A DNA stretch of 64,000 nt, taken from contig NZ_AP018724.1 in NCBI RefSeq assembly GCF_004001245.1, positions 3,092,501 to 3,156,500 on the forward strand. The letters run 5' to 3'. Made by a program: the position numbers and the translations under genes. The notes below the pieces were generated by a model. The model was not told the DNA's origin. It worked only from the letters and a program-made list of their open reading frames with translations, and ran no database searches. Shown one piece after another: positions 63,238 through 64,000 of the stretch. Numbering within the stretch: position 1 is the stretch's first letter; each line of letters begins with the position of its first letter. Origin of the DNA: Sulfurivermis fontis. Lineage in GTDB: Bacteria; Pseudomonadota; Gammaproteobacteria; Thiohalomonadales; Thiohalomonadaceae.

Positions 63238-63317
63238 CGCAGTTCCTCCCGTTCGTGAATGGAGTGTAGATGGCAGACGGACGCTGCTCTATGGCACATC
63301 CTGTGGGGGTATTCGCC

Positions 63318-64000
63318 TCAGGGCTCATCCTCGGCGCGGCAGCAGTTGCGCCCCGCCGCCTTGGCCCGATACATGGCGGCATCGGCCCGGGCGAACACCG
63401 TGTCGGGATCATCCTGCTCACGAAACTGCGCCAGACCGCAGGAGATGGTGATCAGCACGCGCTCGCCGCGGTAGTGGAACTCGCAGGACTCTACTGCGGC
63501 ACGGATCTTTTCCGTCACCATGCGGGCCTGGGCCAGATCCGTCTCCGGCAACAGGATGATGAACTCCTCGCCGCCGTAGCGGGCGACGAAATCCGTTTCC
63601 CGTACCTGGGTCGACAACAGTTTTGCCACCACCTTGAGCACCTTGTCGCCGGCCTGGTGGCCGTAGGTATCGTTGATGCGCTTGAAGTGATCCACGTCCC
63701 ATACGGTAAAGACCAGGGACGAGCGGTAGCGTTTCCAACGGGCGTATTCCTGGGCGATGCGCTCGTTGTAGGCGAGACGGTTGGCGATCTCGGTCAGGGG
63801 GTCGATCAATGCCTGGCTGCGCTCCTGCTGGATGCGCCCGCGCAGCGCTTCGGTTTCGCTCTCCAGGGTACGCAACCGGGCATTGAGCCGCTCCACCTCC
63901 CGCTCCGCCCGCTCGATGCGCTCGTCTTCGGTATTGCGGAACACCTCCATGTGCCGGCGGATGGTAGCGACGCGTTCCTGCACCGCCTGCTTGAGATGTT
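63318..64000 (-). CDS. GGDEF diguanylate cyclase, C-terminal part
   Basis: The frame is open to the right edge, so the protein begins outside the window. What is seen ends with a coiled-coil (RIERAEREVERLNARLRTLESETEALRGRIQQERSQALIDPLTE) and a full GGDEF domain: DHFKRINDTYGHQAGDKVL, active site RYGGEEFIILLPE, and an inhibitory-site RETD five residues before GGEEF. It should make c-di-GMP with product feedback. Linking signal-transducing coil lengths suggest a sensor domain before it. Confidence 0.9.
   Translation of the reverse strand, partial: HLKQAVQERVATIRRHMEVFRNTEDERIERAEREVERLNARLRTLESETEALRGRIQQERSQALIDPLTEIANRLAYNERIAQEYARWKRYRSSLVFTVWDVDHFKRINDTYGHQAGDKVLKVVAKLLSTQVRETDFVARYGGEEFIILLPETDLAQARMVTEKIRAAVESCEFHYRGERVLITISCGLAQFREQDDPDTVFARADAAMYRAKAAGRNCCRAEDEP

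Overview
The window comes from a GC-rich gammaproteobacterium that very probably lives as a sulfur-oxidising chemolithoautotroph. The signs are a soxX-soxA operon, two DsrC/TusE-family proteins, c4- and c5-type cytochromes, a CbbR-type LysR regulator, and a run of Calvin-cycle/glycolysis genes (tkt-gap-pgk-pyk-fba). No ribosomal RNA or RuBisCO gene is in the window, so the genus cannot be fixed. Most genes are ordinary core genes; the accessory material is insertion sequences, small palindromic repeats and a toxin-antitoxin cluster.

Layout. 1-3.3 kb: the start of tesA, divergent from the ybbA-ybbP export pair. 3.4-7.5 kb: an HPP-family membrane protein, a DsrC-like gene divergent from a LysR regulator, then soxX-soxA-unknown with ATGA overlaps. 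7.6-11.4 kb: adk, EF-P with Arg32, its rhamnosyltransferase EarP, and purC. 11.7-15.2 kb: cbbR, small envelope genes, a DUF411 protein and a RelE/YefM-type cluster with an extra small ORF and an HTH gene. 15.4-16.7 kb: a complete ISL3-family IS with 24-bp inverted repeats and an 8-bp target duplication. 16.7-24.0 kb: the carbon cluster. 24.5-30.1 kb: a PhnD-like binding protein, then metK, an SAH riboswitch, ahcY, metF and rsmE, i.e. most of the activated-methyl cycle. 30.4-41.1 kb: cytochrome c4 and the Pil-Chp twitching chemosensory cluster pilG-H-I-J-chpA-chpC. 41.3-47.8 kb: gshA, a REC-TPR protein with a minimal histidine kinase, a FabMG-like reductase, two Slp lipoproteins and a small outer-membrane barrel. 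47.9-57.2 kb: cytochrome c5, tRNA-Arg(CCG), and two identical IS110/IS1111-type elements in direct orientation around six small genes. 57.3-64 kb: small proteins, two radical-SAM proteins, a second DsrC-family protein, a dienelactone hydrolase and a truncated GGDEF gene.

The less ordinary points are: (1) the two IS110-type copies sit in sites that reconstruct to the 8-bp palindrome CAGRYCTG, each just before a start codon, and carry a structured 3' non-coding region that may encode a bridge RNA; (2) a MITE-like element made of consecutive hairpins with terminal inverted repeats is present twice, once inside another repeat and once providing a stop codon; (3) the two DsrC-family proteins keep opposite single redox cysteines; (4) an EgtB-like protein has lost the expected iron-binding histidines; (5) an unrecognised periplasmic protein is translationally coupled to soxA. 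No CRISPR array, prophage or defence island is visible.
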